Positions 7,353-16,209 are shown, counted from the stretch's first letter. The stretch: 64,000 nucleotides of DNA from Confluentibacter flavum (GCF_002843175.1 NZ_PJEO01000043.1:1-64000), one strand, 5' to 3'. Numbers and translations are program-made. Notes: a model not told the origin generated them from the sequence alone.

Positions 7353-9596
7353 TTAGAATTTTAATGTCATTCCAATTAAGAAATTTGTAGTTGCTTGCGG
7401 ATAATAGCCGGCGCCTTCAATGGTTGTGATGGTTCCTGGATTTGAAAAATCATCATCATAGGTAAAGTAATACCCATTAGACACATATTTTTCTCCAAAA
7501 ATGTTATTGACCAATCCGGACAATACAATTGATTTGAAGATGGAATTAGGTTTTATTTCATAAGTCACATTAAAATCATTCACGAAATAACTCTCTAATT
7601 TTGATGCTTCAGAATCGGTATTTCCCATATATTGCTCACCAACATACTTACTTAAAAATGACATTTGAAAGTTTGTTGTTGGTTGAAAAACCAATGCATT
7701 TGCAGCAACAAAATCTGGTGAAAATGAAATGTTTGTTTTTCCTAAATCAACTAACCCTCCATCTTGTGAAATAATAGTTTCTTTGTTTTTATTCGAACTT
7801 ATTGTGAAATTTGGTTGAATGGCAAACTTTTTAGAGATTTGGATGGCGGCATCAACCTCTAGGCCCAATCTATAACTCGCACCACTATTGGTTCTTATTG
7901 GCGCCCCCGTATTATCAAGCGCACCCGATAATACCAATTGCTCATTATACAACATGTAATATGCATTCGTGTTTATCCTGAAATTATTGTTAGTGTGTCT
8001 CCAACCTAACTCAAAATCGTTTAACTGTTCGGGCCTGACATTTGGATTGCTTTCAAAATCACTTCTACTTGGTTCCCTATTGGCTCGAGCATATGACGCA
8101 TAAATATAATTATTAACATCTAATTCATAAGTAATACCTGCTTTTGGATTGAAAAAACCATAGTTTTCATCAATATTAAAAGGCACTACATCTGAGCTTA
8201 AACCTGTTGTTTTATAATCAATGAAACGCATCTGTAAATCGCCATACAAACTTACTTTATCATTTAGCTTATAGGTTGCTTTAGTGAATAAACTGAAGTC
8301 CTTTTTCTTTCCAACACCATCATAATAATGGTCGCCTATTTCAGAATCACTTGCATATCGTGCCCAAATAATTTCACCAAAATGCTTGCCAATATAATTA
8401 CTGTATGATGTTCCAAAAGACATATCCAGATTATTATTTTTATAATTAGCACTCGCAGTAACAACATAAAAATCGTTATCTAACCAACGGCGACGAATTA
8501 AATCGGTTGTATTTATAGTTTCTCCTCCAATGGTCATTTCGGTTAAACTATAATCGGCAAAATCTTCATCTTCTTTATATTGTTCAAAAAAACCGCGACC
8601 ATAGGTATAATTCAAACCTAAATTAGTTGACCAATTGTTGTTATAGCGTTCATTCCAATGTAATTGATAATGGTCTTGTTTATAGTCGTCCACTTCATTA
8701 TCATGAAATCTGGTAACATCATTTTCGTCTGTGTATATACCTGACGGATTAAATGTTCGGTCAGTTGCCAAAGTTTCTGCATCAATACCATTCCAGGCTT
8801 GATAGGTGACTTCAGCGCCTCCAAAGGCCAGAGCTTTAATCAACGTATTATCATCTTTATATGTTCCTTGAAGAAAATATGATTTTAAATCTGAAGACGC
8901 TCTATCTACATATCCATCTGAATTAATTTGGGATAATCGCCCTGACAATTCAAAGTAATCATTGATTAAACCTGTACTAAATTTCACGTTGTGTTTTCTG
9001 GTATTAAAACTTCCAAAACTATTGGAAATTTCACCATTTGCTTCATTAGAAACGGCCTGAGTGAGCACATTAATACTGGCCCCAAAGGCGCCTGAACCAT
9101 TCGTACTGGTGCCGACACCTCTTTGCAATTGCAAGCTTTCAACCGATGATGTGAAATCGCCCAGATTAACCCAAAACGTTCCTAACGACTCACTATCGTT
9201 ATACGGAATACCGTTAATGGTTACGTTGGTAGACTGTGAACTGACACCACGCACTCGTATTCCAGTATAACCAACACCAGCACCTGCATCACTAGTGGTG
9301 ACAACAGATGGTAAATAATTTAGTAGAATAGGTAAATCTTGACCTAAATTGCGTTTTTCCAACTCTTTTTTAGTGATGTTAGAATGTGTAATCGGCGATG
9401 TGGCATTTACACGAACCGCGTTTACCAAAACTTCGTCGAGTGATTCAATTTTCGTTGAATCTTGTTGAATTTGATTGGTTTGTGCATTAGCACTGAAAAT
9501 AATTAAGAAAAAAAAGAAAACAGATAGTTTCCCTTGATAGGATTCCTGCATTCGCAGGAATGATAAAAATACATTTTTAAGAATAGTAGATTTCAT
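7353..9596 (-). CDS. TonB-dependent outer-membrane receptor under TPP riboswitch, likely thiamin uptake
   Basis: The protein is 747 residues from the first ATG. The plug domain includes LDEVLVNAVRV and GIRVRGVSSQSTNVTINGIPYND; a beta barrel fills the rest and ends in a terminal Phe (FLIGMTLKF). It imports a scarce ligand across the outer membrane using TonB energy. A TPP riboswitch lies 140-215 nt upstream on the same strand, so the ligand is most likely thiamin or a precursor. The first 16 codons include a CCTGC/GCAGG palindromic repeat read as SFLRMQES. Starting at the internal ATG (9549-9551) would give a cleaner signal peptide (MQESYQGKLSVFFFFLIIFS, then ANAQ), so the true start is uncertain. 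Confidence 0.9.
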   Translation of the reverse strand: MKSTILKNVFLSFLRMQESYQGKLSVFFFFLIIFSANAQTNQIQQDSTKIESLDEVLVNAVRVNATSPITHSNITKKELEKRNLGQDLPILLNYLPSVVTTSDAGAGVGYTGIRVRGVSSQSTNVTINGIPYNDSESLGTFWVNLGDFTSSVESLQLQRGVGTSTNGSGAFGASINVLTQAVSNEANGEISNSFGSFNTRKHNVKFSTGLINDYFELSGRLSQINSDGYVDRASSDLKSYFLQGTYKDDNTLIKALAFGGAEVTYQAWNGIDAETLATDRTFNPSGIYTDENDVTRFHDNEVDDYKQDHYQLHWNERYNNNWSTNLGLNYTYGRGFFEQYKEDEDFADYSLTEMTIGGETINTTDLIRRRWLDNDFYVVTASANYKNNNLDMSFGTSYSNYIGKHFGEIIWARYASDSEIGDHYYDGVGKKKDFSLFTKATYKLNDKVSLYGDLQMRFIDYKTTGLSSDVVPFNIDENYGFFNPKAGITYELDVNNYIYASYARANREPSRSDFESNPNVRPEQLNDFELGWRHTNNNFRINTNAYYMLYNEQLVLSGALDNTGAPIRTNSGASYRLGLEVDAAIQISKKFAIQPNFTISSNKNKETIISQDGGLVDLGKTNISFSPDFVAANALVFQPTTNFQMSFLSKYVGEQYMGNTDSEASKLESYFVNDFNVTYEIKPNSIFKSIVLSGLVNNIFGEKYVSNGYYFTYDDDFSNPGTITTIEGAGYYPQATTNFLIGMTLKF

Positions 9597-9731
9597 TACG
9601 ATTACGTTAATAATCGAATAAAAAGAGGTAATTATTCTTTGTTGTTAATAATTAATTTTTAGATAAATAAATATTTAAAAAATATCTGTAAGTGCTCATA
9701 TCACTTGAATATATATCTAAATAGCTATTTT

Positions 9732-9812
9732 ATCGATTCCCTAAACAGCATTACCTGTTCTAGGTTCATTGGGTATGATCTCAGCCGATATAGGCACCCC
9801 TTTATGAGAACG
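9732..9812 (-). promoter_or_regulatory. TPP (thiamin pyrophosphate) riboswitch, THI element
   Basis: Read on the minus strand, all conserved blocks of the THI box occur in order: AAAGGGGTGCC, GGCTGAGAT, ATACCC, TGAACCT, ACAGGTAATGCTG and TAGGGAA. The GGGGTG/ATACCC pairing and the P4 stem (CAG...CTG) around the pyrimidine-sensing segment can form. It lies in the leader of the TonB receptor gene that starts at 9596, so TPP would lower receptor expression. No other TPP element was found in the window. Confidence 0.96.
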
Positions 9813-9864
9813 ATGCAAAGATATATTAGATTTTTGATTTACCTTTTACGATTTACGATTTATT

Positions 9865-10275
9865 TTAATCGATGTCCGGTTTTTTTCTATATGCCTTTTT
9901 ATCAGATAGGTTACGTTTACTTTTTAAACGTTTTTTTATAACAGCCCTAGGAATTTTTGTTGGAATTCTTTTTTTTGGAATGATTAAACCCTTTTCAATG
10001 AGCTCTAAAAAACGTTTAATGGCGAGTTCTTTATTTTTATGTTGACTTCGACTTTCATCGCATTGCAACATAAGAATACCTTCTTTTGTTAATCTATTTT
10101 GAAGTTTATTTTGAAGCCGTCCTTTTTGTGCTTCATTAAAAACGGAAGATTCCAGTATATTAAAAATCAATTCAACCTTTGATGATACCTTATTAACATG
10201 TTGCCCACCAGCACCCGAACTTCGTGTTGCTTTAAAAGTCAATTCATTTAGTAAAGCATCTTTATCAAACATCAT
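9865..10275 (-). CDS. arfB: Peptidyl-tRNA hydrolase ArfB (ribosome rescue)
   Basis: The 136-residue protein has the release-factor catalytic loop GGQ at residues 23-25 (ATRSSGAGGQHVNKVSSKVEL). Its lysine-rich C-terminal tail (RVPxK-type, ending KKAYRKKPDID) inserts into the empty mRNA channel in ArfB/YaeJ proteins. It frees peptides from ribosomes stalled without a stop codon. It lacks codon-recognition domains, which separates it from RF1/RF2. The start overlaps the stop of the DUF4301 gene by 4 nt, indicating co-translation. Confidence 0.93.
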   Translation of the reverse strand: MMFDKDALLNELTFKATRSSGAGGQHVNKVSSKVELIFNILESSVFNEAQKGRLQNKLQNRLTKEGILMLQCDESRSQHKNKELAIKRFLELIEKGLIIPKKRIPTKIPRAVIKKRLKSKRNLSDKKAYRKKPDID

Positions 10276-11813
10276 TCAACTTGATGGGCAGGTTTTAGTA
10301 AATCGTTTACGGTTTTTACTGGGTTAAAAGTGCTTACTGGAATTTCAACAAAAATGGAATTCCAATGTGCCATACTTCCATTCCATAAGCCTGGCAATTC
10401 ATAAGCTTTAATATCTACTCCTCCTTGGGATTTCATCGTAATAAATGCCGCTTTAGGATCAACAAAATCCGTTAGATTAAATTTATTGCCTTTATAATCT
10501 CTTACACCACAAACCAAATCGGTTGGGTTAAAATGCGTGGCACTATTTGCAATGTCTTTTTGTTCATTATTATCAAAATCTATTTGTGCAAACTCGATAA
10601 TTCCTAATGAAAGATTATCATTTTCATCTTTTACCCAAAATGGGCCTCCTCCAGGTTCGCCTTCATTTTTAACCATGCCACAAACACGTATGGGTTTATT
10701 CAATTTATCTCTTAAATAACCTATTTTTTCTTCTGGACTGAACTCTTTGTATGCGTCGCCCAAATCTACATTCAGCCTGTTTATGACAAATAATTCAATG
10801 TTGTAAATTTCATCTTCTAATATCTCATCTTCATCAAATTTATGCATGTATTTAAAAGTTTGTTCCTGTATTTTTAAAAGCACGCCAGCTACCAATTTTT
10901 TATAATCGGATAAGGGCTTATTTTGTTCAAAAACGACGATATTGTCAATATTTTTAATGAAAATTAAATCGTAATCAAGCGTATTAAGATTTTCTATTAA
11001 AGCCCCATGGCCAGATGGTCTAAACAATAAACTGCCATCTTCATTTCTATAAAGCTCATCGGTAGCAGTTATTGCAATGGTGTCGGTAGATTTGCTTTGA
11101 TAAGAAAATGACACATTAAATATTGTGTTGGTCTCTTTTTCTAAATCTTCTTTAATACTTTCTAATTCATTATTAAACATCTCAGTATGAGCCTCAGAAA
11201 CGGTAAAATGCAAATTAGCCTTGTTGTTTGATGAAGCGCATAAGGCTGCTTCTAACAAATGTTCTTTAAATGCTGTGGAAACCCCTGTTTTATATTTATG
11301 AAATGGCAACAGCCCTTTTGGATAAAAGCTATAATTTAATTGGTTGGCATCGAGCATGGCTTTTACAAATAAAACACATTGCTCTCCTAAAGATAAATTG
11401 TTGTAATTTGGATTGATCTCCATCGCTTTATTTCGAACAATATCATAAAAAGGTAACTTTTCAAGACCCTTTACAAATACCGAAACATCTTTGTTCTTTT
11501 TTGTATAGCCTTCTATGCTTTCTTTATTTGGATCGTATTCCTTTAAAAACTGAAACAAAAATTTGAACATTCGAGAAGCAGCTCCCGAGGCTGGTACAAA
11601 TTTCACAATAGCTAAATTGTTGCGTTTACTATCAAATTCATTAAGATAATCTTCAAATTTAGCTTGAACTTTTAAAATGCCGTTACCAATGCCAGCGGGT
11701 TCAATTAAATGGGAATACGTCATTCCAGATTTAATGGTTTCTATTTGAGAGTTAACCTTTTCTACCGTTAAACCGTAGTCATTTATTTGTTGTATATCCT
11801 TTTCTGCAAACAT
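10272..11813 (-). CDS. DUF4301 family protein
   Basis: This 513-residue cytoplasmic protein belongs to DUF4301, a family found mainly in Bacteroidota with no function known to me. Near residue 75 it carries FVPASGAASRMFK, a Gly/Ala-rich loop followed by Arg that recalls the nucleotide-binding loop of sugar nucleotidyltransferases. A second motif, LFRPSGHGALIENLN, recalls their substrate loop. A nucleotidyltransferase-like fold is thus possible but unproven. It is joined to arfB by a 4-nt overlap and lies 6 bp from the NR-kinase-like gene, so it is in the middle of the vitamin-uptake operon. Confidence 0.78.
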   Translation of the reverse strand: MFAEKDIQQINDYGLTVEKVNSQIETIKSGMTYSHLIEPAGIGNGILKVQAKFEDYLNEFDSKRNNLAIVKFVPASGAASRMFKFLFQFLKEYDPNKESIEGYTKKNKDVSVFVKGLEKLPFYDIVRNKAMEINPNYNNLSLGEQCVLFVKAMLDANQLNYSFYPKGLLPFHKYKTGVSTAFKEHLLEAALCASSNNKANLHFTVSEAHTEMFNNELESIKEDLEKETNTIFNVSFSYQSKSTDTIAITATDELYRNEDGSLLFRPSGHGALIENLNTLDYDLIFIKNIDNIVVFEQNKPLSDYKKLVAGVLLKIQEQTFKYMHKFDEDEILEDEIYNIELFVINRLNVDLGDAYKEFSPEEKIGYLRDKLNKPIRVCGMVKNEGEPGGGPFWVKDENDNLSLGIIEFAQIDFDNNEQKDIANSATHFNPTDLVCGVRDYKGNKFNLTDFVDPKAAFITMKSQGGVDIKAYELPGLWNGSMAHWNSIFVEIPVSTFNPVKTVNDLLKPAHQVE

Positions 11814-11819
11814 AACATG

Positions 11820-12383
11820 TTAGTTCTTTAATAGCTTATCTATATATTTTACAGCTGTTTCCAAGCGTTCTTTTTTATTTCCTTTTAATAAAATATACGG
11901 GCGATTGTTATCAATCAATGCGTTTTCAAAAGCCTTAAACATGGCTTCTCTATGGTTTGGCCTATCTCTTAAATCATCTGCTTCCCAAGGCGTGTCAATA
12001 TAAGTCAAAAAATATAAATCATATGTATTTTCTAAAGCATATTTTTCAAGCATTGGATCACTATAACCTAAATAATAAGCTTCTGAATATACTTTGGTTT
12101 CTAACAAATCCGTATCGCAAATTAAAATGGTATCTGTTTTTTGTGCCAATTTGTTCTCTAAATCCATTTGACCCTCTGCTATAGGCAATAAATCTTTTGG
12201 TTCGCAAGTTTTGCGTTCGTTGTTCCATTTATTCTGAAGATACTCTCGAGCATACTCTGGTACCCAAACAGAATTATAATGTCTTGCTAATTGTAAGGAC
12301 AATGTTGTTTTTCCAGTAGATTCCGGACCAAACAAAACTACTTTTATACAATTTGCTGGTTGTTGTTTAAACTTTTCCTCCAT
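11820..12383 (-). CDS. NadR-type nucleoside kinase (AAA_28-like P-loop ATPase)
   Basis: The start is taken as the ATG at 12381-12383 (MEEKFKQQP), giving 187 residues; an upstream frame extension would overlap the permease gene far more. The P-loop is GPESTGKTT, followed by PEYAREYL, the DTDLLETKVYSEAY stretch and DDLRDRPNHR. This matches the ribosylnicotinamide-kinase domain of NadR. Such kinases phosphorylate nicotinamide riboside after entry through PnuC. Here the gene overlaps a PnuC/PnuT-family permease by 40 bp and sits by a thiamin-binding protein, so the substrate may be nicotinamide riboside or, by inference, thiamin. No adenylyltransferase domain is present. Confidence 0.85.
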   Translation of the reverse strand: MEEKFKQQPANCIKVVLFGPESTGKTTLSLQLARHYNSVWVPEYAREYLQNKWNNERKTCEPKDLLPIAEGQMDLENKLAQKTDTILICDTDLLETKVYSEAYYLGYSDPMLEKYALENTYDLYFLTYIDTPWEADDLRDRPNHREAMFKAFENALIDNNRPYILLKGNKKERLETAVKYIDKLLKN

Positions 12384-12976
12384 AAAGAATATGCTTGTAT
12401 TGCCAAAATTGTAAATATAATGTATTGAAACGACAGCATCCCCCATCCTCTATAGGCATAAAGTGGAACCGTAATAATATCTGCTATAATCCAAAGTGTC
12501 CAATTTTCAATTTTCTTTTTTGCCATATACCACATAGCAGTAAAAAATATACCAGAAGTAATCATATCAACATAATTAGAGGTTGTTATTTCATTTCCAA
12601 AAATCCTATAAACTATATATGTAAACGCTACTGTTGAAAAAAACAAGCCAAACCCAATCATTTTTTCCTTGGTGTTTGTTCTTGAAATTTTGACCACTTT
12701 TTGATTGTTCTCTATTCGCGACCAATTCCACCAACCATAAATACTCATGATGGAAAAATAAAAATTTATCATCATATCACCATATAATTTATCTATTAAC
12801 AAAAGATAAACCGAAATTACTGTTGCTATTAATCCTGTAGGGTAAACCAAGATATTTTCTTTTTTAGCATACCAAACACTTGCGATTCCAGTAACTAAAA
12901 CAATGGCTTCTAGAATAATTACAAAAGTGCTTTTATCTTGGTAAGATTTTAAGAAAAAATCAAAAATGGGGTTCAT
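12344..12976 (-). CDS. PnuC/PnuT-family vitamin permease
   Basis: The 210-residue protein has about seven hydrophobic segments and the PnuC-family end segment KKKIENWTLWIIADIITVPLY. The W-x-x-W-x-x-x-D pattern in it has Asp where nicotinamide-riboside PnuC proteins, as I recall, have Asn; this may favour the thiamin-type PnuT branch. PnuC-family proteins move the vitamin by facilitated diffusion and trap it by phosphorylation. The kinase gene directly downstream overlaps by 40 bp and the YkoF-like gene upstream by 17 bp, so the three are tightly coupled. Whether it carries thiamin or nicotinamide riboside is not settled by sequence alone. Confidence 0.87.
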   Translation of the reverse strand: MNPIFDFFLKSYQDKSTFVIILEAIVLVTGIASVWYAKKENILVYPTGLIATVISVYLLLIDKLYGDMMINFYFSIMSIYGWWNWSRIENNQKVVKISRTNTKEKMIGFGLFFSTVAFTYIVYRIFGNEITTSNYVDMITSGIFFTAMWYMAKKKIENWTLWIIADIITVPLYAYRGWGMLSFQYIIFTILAIQAYSLWRKSLNNNQQIV

Positions 12977-13220
12977 AATCGTATCTGTCTGATTTTACAA
13001 TTTTCATGTATAACAAACCACGTTCTACAAGTTCGAAAGCTTCTTTTATTTCGGCGGTGAGCACCTGCATCACTTCATCATAATCGCCATAAACCTGGGT
13101 GCTTAAAGGATTTTCCAACACCTTTAAATTGGAAGCTCTAAGCTTTTTAATAAAATGAATGATGGCAGGTTCATAAGTGTCTTGCAATGGTGTTAATGTT
13201 AATTCTACTGATATTTTCAT
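12960..13220 (-). CDS. Thiamin-binding protein, YkoF/MTH1187-like
   Basis: The 86-residue protein lacks a signal peptide. Its pattern MKISVELTLTPL...YEPAIIHFIKKLRASNLKVLENPLSTQVYGDYDEVMQVL matches the MTH1187/YkoF-like family, a ferredoxin-like fold that binds thiamin or its pyrimidine precursor. Position at the head of the operon, overlapping the PnuC/PnuT-family gene by 17 bp, is what points the whole cluster toward thiamin. It may act as a cytoplasmic carrier or buffer. No riboswitch lies in its own short upstream region. Confidence 0.8.
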   Translation of the reverse strand: MKISVELTLTPLQDTYEPAIIHFIKKLRASNLKVLENPLSTQVYGDYDEVMQVLTAEIKEAFELVERGLLYMKIVKSDRYDYEPHF

Positions 13221-13302
13221 GTTCTTAAATTAATTTTATTTTATTAGTGAATATGATTCATATTTTATTTGTGTGATGCTGAAACAAGTTCACCAAGACA
13301 AT

Positions 13303-14028
13303 TTACCATCTAAGTTCTTCAAAAAATGATTCATCTTCTTCAAAAGCAGTACCAATGACTACTAGATCTGCTCCTGAATTATAAGCATTTTCTAATTGTT
13401 CTTTATTTCTGATTCCTCCTCCAACAATTAATGGGATTACCAATGCTTGTTTTACTAAACTAATTATCTGGTTTGTTATAGGTGCTTTTGCGCCACTGCC
13501 AGCTTCCAAATATATAAGTTTCATTCCTAAAAGCTCTCCGGCTTTGGCTGTATCAATAATTTCCTGAATTTGTTCTCTAGGAATAGGTTTTGTTCCTGTT
13601 ACTTTTTCAACAGCGGTTTCTTTTCCATTTTCAATTAGTATATAACCTGTCGGAATGACTTCCAAATTGGTGTTTTTTATTTTTGAAATAGCTTCCACAT
13701 GCTTCCCAATTAAGTATTCTGGATTTCTTCCGGAAATTAAACTTAAAAATAATAATGCATGGGCTTTGTTCGTAATTTGGGTGACATCGCCCGGGAATAA
13801 TATGATTGGAAGGTTGGTATGCTTTTTTATTTCGATGACTAAAATCTCCGTATCTTGTTCATTTACCGTACTACCGCCAACAAAAATATGTGTTGCCTGA
13901 GATTGGTTTACTTTTTCAATAAAACCAGAAACTTTTTCAATAGAAAATTTATCAGGGTCAATTAAAACTGCCAAAAGCTTTTCGCCATTTTTTATCGAAG
14001 CTTGTATGTTTCTATAAATACTGTTCAT
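13303..14028 (-). CDS. Geranylgeranylglyceryl/heptaprenylglyceryl phosphate synthase (GGGPS family)
   Basis: The 241-residue TIM-barrel protein has the family marks: LIDPDKFS near residue 22, FVGGST, LFPGDVTQI, PTGYILIENG, YLEAGSGAKAPI, and the phosphate-binding VGGGIRNKEQ plus DLVVIGTAFEED. These enzymes join glycerol-1-phosphate to a polyprenyl diphosphate, the first ether bond of archaeal-type lipids; Bacteroidota carry group II members of unclear physiological role. It directly follows the phosphopantetheinyl transferase gene with no gap, indicating an operon. Confidence 0.93.
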   Translation of the reverse strand: MNSIYRNIQASIKNGEKLLAVLIDPDKFSIEKVSGFIEKVNQSQATHIFVGGSTVNEQDTEILVIEIKKHTNLPIILFPGDVTQITNKAHALLFLSLISGRNPEYLIGKHVEAISKIKNTNLEVIPTGYILIENGKETAVEKVTGTKPIPREQIQEIIDTAKAGELLGMKLIYLEAGSGAKAPITNQIISLVKQALVIPLIVGGGIRNKEQLENAYNSGADLVVIGTAFEEDESFFEELRW

Positions 14029-14655
14029 CTAAGGAATGGCGTAAGCACAAGTAAAGCCTTCAAATTCTAGAAACTGGATATGGTATCTAAACTTTTTATT
14101 TTCATATTCAATCCAGGCCACAGTTTCCGTTTCATTATCCGAAACTGGAATAACCAAACAATGCTTTTTAAAACTCAAGTGAGGCGTTGCAAAAAGTTTA
14201 TATAATGCTTCTTTTACACACCAAATGACGGTTAACTTTTTAATATAATCTGCATCATTTTCAGATAAATATTGGTTCTCATACCCTATAAATTTATGAG
14301 CGATAACGGTTATTTTATTTCGTTGTTTTTCAATATCGATACCAATACTATCATCGCTAACTATCACTCCCGAAAAATTAAACGAATGGGTAATTGAAAT
14401 TTGTTTGCCATCTTTTAAATGCGGTTTACCACAGGCATCATAAAACAAATCAAAATCTGAATATCCAAATTCAGCCAATAATTTTCTAACACTTAAAAAG
14501 CCACGTTGATGCAGCTCACTCTTCATTCCTAAAACACGCTTTAAACATTCTGGTCTTAAGTTTACAGATTGAAACAAAACTTCATAAGATTCCTCAATCT
14601 TCCAGATTTTAACACATGTTTTTGAATTTGGATTAATAGTTTTATAAAGAGGCAT
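14029..14655 (-). CDS. 4'-phosphopantetheinyl transferase superfamily protein
   Basis: The 208-residue protein has the Mg-binding motif IGIDIEKQR near residue 105 and the catalytic WCVKEALYKLF near residue 145, as in Sfp/AcpS-type enzymes. It moves the phosphopantetheine arm of coenzyme A onto acyl or peptidyl carrier proteins. The length fits the Sfp-like class. No carrier-protein or polyketide genes are nearby. The stop abuts the start of the GGGP synthase gene. Confidence 0.9.
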   Translation of the reverse strand: MPLYKTINPNSKTCVKIWKIEESYEVLFQSVNLRPECLKRVLGMKSELHQRGFLSVRKLLAEFGYSDFDLFYDACGKPHLKDGKQISITHSFNFSGVIVSDDSIGIDIEKQRNKITVIAHKFIGYENQYLSENDADYIKKLTVIWCVKEALYKLFATPHLSFKKHCLVIPVSDNETETVAWIEYENKKFRYHIQFLEFEGFTCAYAIP

Positions 14656-14750
14656 TTAATTTTCTGAAAGTTATTACTTATCTTTGTGCAGCCTAGAGTG
14701 GCGAACATTTTTGATAAGCGAATTTAACTATTTAAGTTCAAATCTCAAGA
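14655..14750 (+). promoter_or_regulatory. Promoter and leader of ahcY
   Basis: TATCTTTG at 14679-14686 matches the Bacteroidota -7 box TAnnTTTG, and TTTA at 14655-14658 sits near the -33 position. The transcript leader would be about 90 nt. No known SAM or SAH riboswitch pattern was recognised in it. Confidence 0.6.
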
Positions 14751-14783
14751 GTGTTTGGTTTTAAAACAAAAATAAAAATTGAT

Positions 14784-16100
14784 ATGAGTACAAAAACAAT
14801 TCCTTACACAGCTAATAAAGTTAAAGATATATCACTTGCAGCTTGGGGACGAAAAGAAATTGAGTTGGCTGAAGCTGAAATGCCTGGGCTTATGAGTCTT
14901 CGTGAAGAATATGGCAATTCTCAACCACTTAAAGGTGCAAGAATAGCTGGCTGTTTGCACATGACGATTCAAACCGCAGTGTTAATTGAAACCTTGCAAG
15001 CTTTAGGAGCAGAAGTTACGTGGAGTTCTTGTAACATTTTTTCAACACAAGATCAAGCCGCTGCTGCTATTGCCGCTGCAGGAACTTCTGTTTACGCTTG
15101 GAAAGACATGACAGAAGAAGAATTTGATTGGTGTATTGAGCAAACCTTATTTTTTGGTGAAGACAGAAAACCATTGAACATGATTCTTGATGATGGTGGC
15201 GATTTAACCAACATGGTTTTGGATCGTTATCCAGAATTAATTGCTGGTATTAAAGGATTGAGTGAAGAGACCACAACAGGTGTTCACAGACTTTACGAAC
15301 GTGTAAAAAAAGGCACCTTACCTATGCCTGCTATTAATGTAAATGATAGTGTTACAAAATCTAAATTCGATAATAAATACGGTTGCAAAGAAAGTGCTGT
15401 AGATGCTGTTCGTCGTGCTACCGATATTATGTTGGCAGGAAAGCGTGTGGTTGTTTGCGGTTATGGTGATGTTGGAAAAGGTACCGCTGCTTCTTTTAAA
15501 GGTGCAGGAAGCATTGTAACCGTTACTGAAATCGACCCGATTTGTGCATTACAAGCTGCCATGGATGGTTTTGAAGTTAAAAAACTAGAAACCGTTGTTG
15601 CTAATGCCGATATTATTATTACTACTACAGGAAATAAAGATATTGTACGTAGCGAACATTTTGAAGCTGTAAAAGACAAAACCATTATTTGTAACATCGG
15701 ACATTTTGATAATGAAATAGACATGGCGTGGTTAAATAAAAATTACGGTCATACTAAAAACACCATTAAACCTCAAGTTGATAAATATACCATTAACGGT
15801 AAAGATATCATTATTTTAGCTGAAGGCCGATTGGTTAATTTAGGTTGTGCCATGGGTCACCCAAGTTTTGTAATGAGTAACTCGTTTACAAACCAAACCC
15901 TAGCTCAAATTGAACTTTGGACCAATAACGATGCTTACGGAAATGATGTATATATGTTGCCTAAACATCTTGATGAAAAAGTAGCAAAATTACACCTAGC
16001 TAAAATTGGCGTTGAGCTTACAGAACTTAAACCAGACCAAGCAGAATATATAGGTGTAAGTGTTGAAGGGCCTTTTAAACCTGAGTATTATAGATACTAG
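14784..16100 (+). CDS. ahcY: Adenosylhomocysteinase
   Basis: The start is placed at the second ATG ([15 protein letters not shown]), giving 438 residues and a normal N-terminus. It holds the substrate region ([17 protein letters not shown]), the NAD-binding glycine loop ([12 protein letters not shown], near residue 220) and the typical end [10 protein letters not shown]. The enzyme splits S-adenosylhomocysteine into adenosine and homocysteine in the methyl cycle, keeping methyltransferases free of product inhibition. It is transcribed alone from its own promoter and ends at a strong terminator. Confidence 0.97.
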   Translation: MSTKTIPYTANKVKDISLAAWGRKEIELAEAEMPGLMSLREEYGNSQPLKGARIAGCLHMTIQTAVLIETLQALGAEVTWSSCNIFSTQDQAAAAIAAAGTSVYAWKDMTEEEFDWCIEQTLFFGEDRKPLNMILDDGGDLTNMVLDRYPELIAGIKGLSEETTTGVHRLYERVKKGTLPMPAINVNDSVTKSKFDNKYGCKESAVDAVRRATDIMLAGKRVVVCGYGDVGKGTAASFKGAGSIVTVTEIDPICALQAAMDGFEVKKLETVVANADIIITTTGNKDIVRSEHFEAVKDKTIICNIGHFDNEIDMAWLNKNYGHTKNTIKPQVDKYTINGKDIIILAEGRLVNLGCAMGHPSFVMSNSFTNQTLAQIELWTNNDAYGNDVYMLPKHLDEKVAKLHLAKIGVELTELKPDQAEYIGVSVEGPFKPEYYRY

Positions 16101-16130
16101 ACAGTTAGAACGCTTCGCTTTTAGATATTA

Positions 16131-16176
16131 GAAACCCTTGCAGTCCCGATAGTTATCGGGATGTGAGGGTTTTTCG
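16131..16176 (+). terminator. Intrinsic terminator of ahcY with nested palindrome
   Basis: AAACCCT pairs with AGGGTTT, followed by a T run; nested inside the loop is a second palindrome, TCCCGATAGTTATCGGGA. The inner CCCGATA/TATCGGG hairpin also occurs at about 32371-32386, so a mobile palindrome seems to have landed in the terminator loop. Confidence 0.85.
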
Positions 16177-16209
16177 TTTCAATAAAAATCCTTAAATTCC
16201 ATAGAAATT

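Noticed and set aside
12384-12446. Longer N-terminus for the NadR-type kinase
   Set aside because: It would overlap the permease gene by about 100 bp and adds residues with no family match; the ATG at 12381-12383 gives a normal start before the P-loop.
13245-13300. Second riboswitch before the YkoF-like gene
   Set aside because: The short region has a GATGCTGAAACAAGTTCACC fragment that looks like a degenerate intergenic palindrome and none of the THI-box blocks.
14686-14783. Possible SAM or SAH riboswitch in the ahcY leader
   Set aside because: The leader is about 90 nt and next to a methyl-cycle gene, but none of the conserved blocks of SAM or SAH riboswitches could be found.
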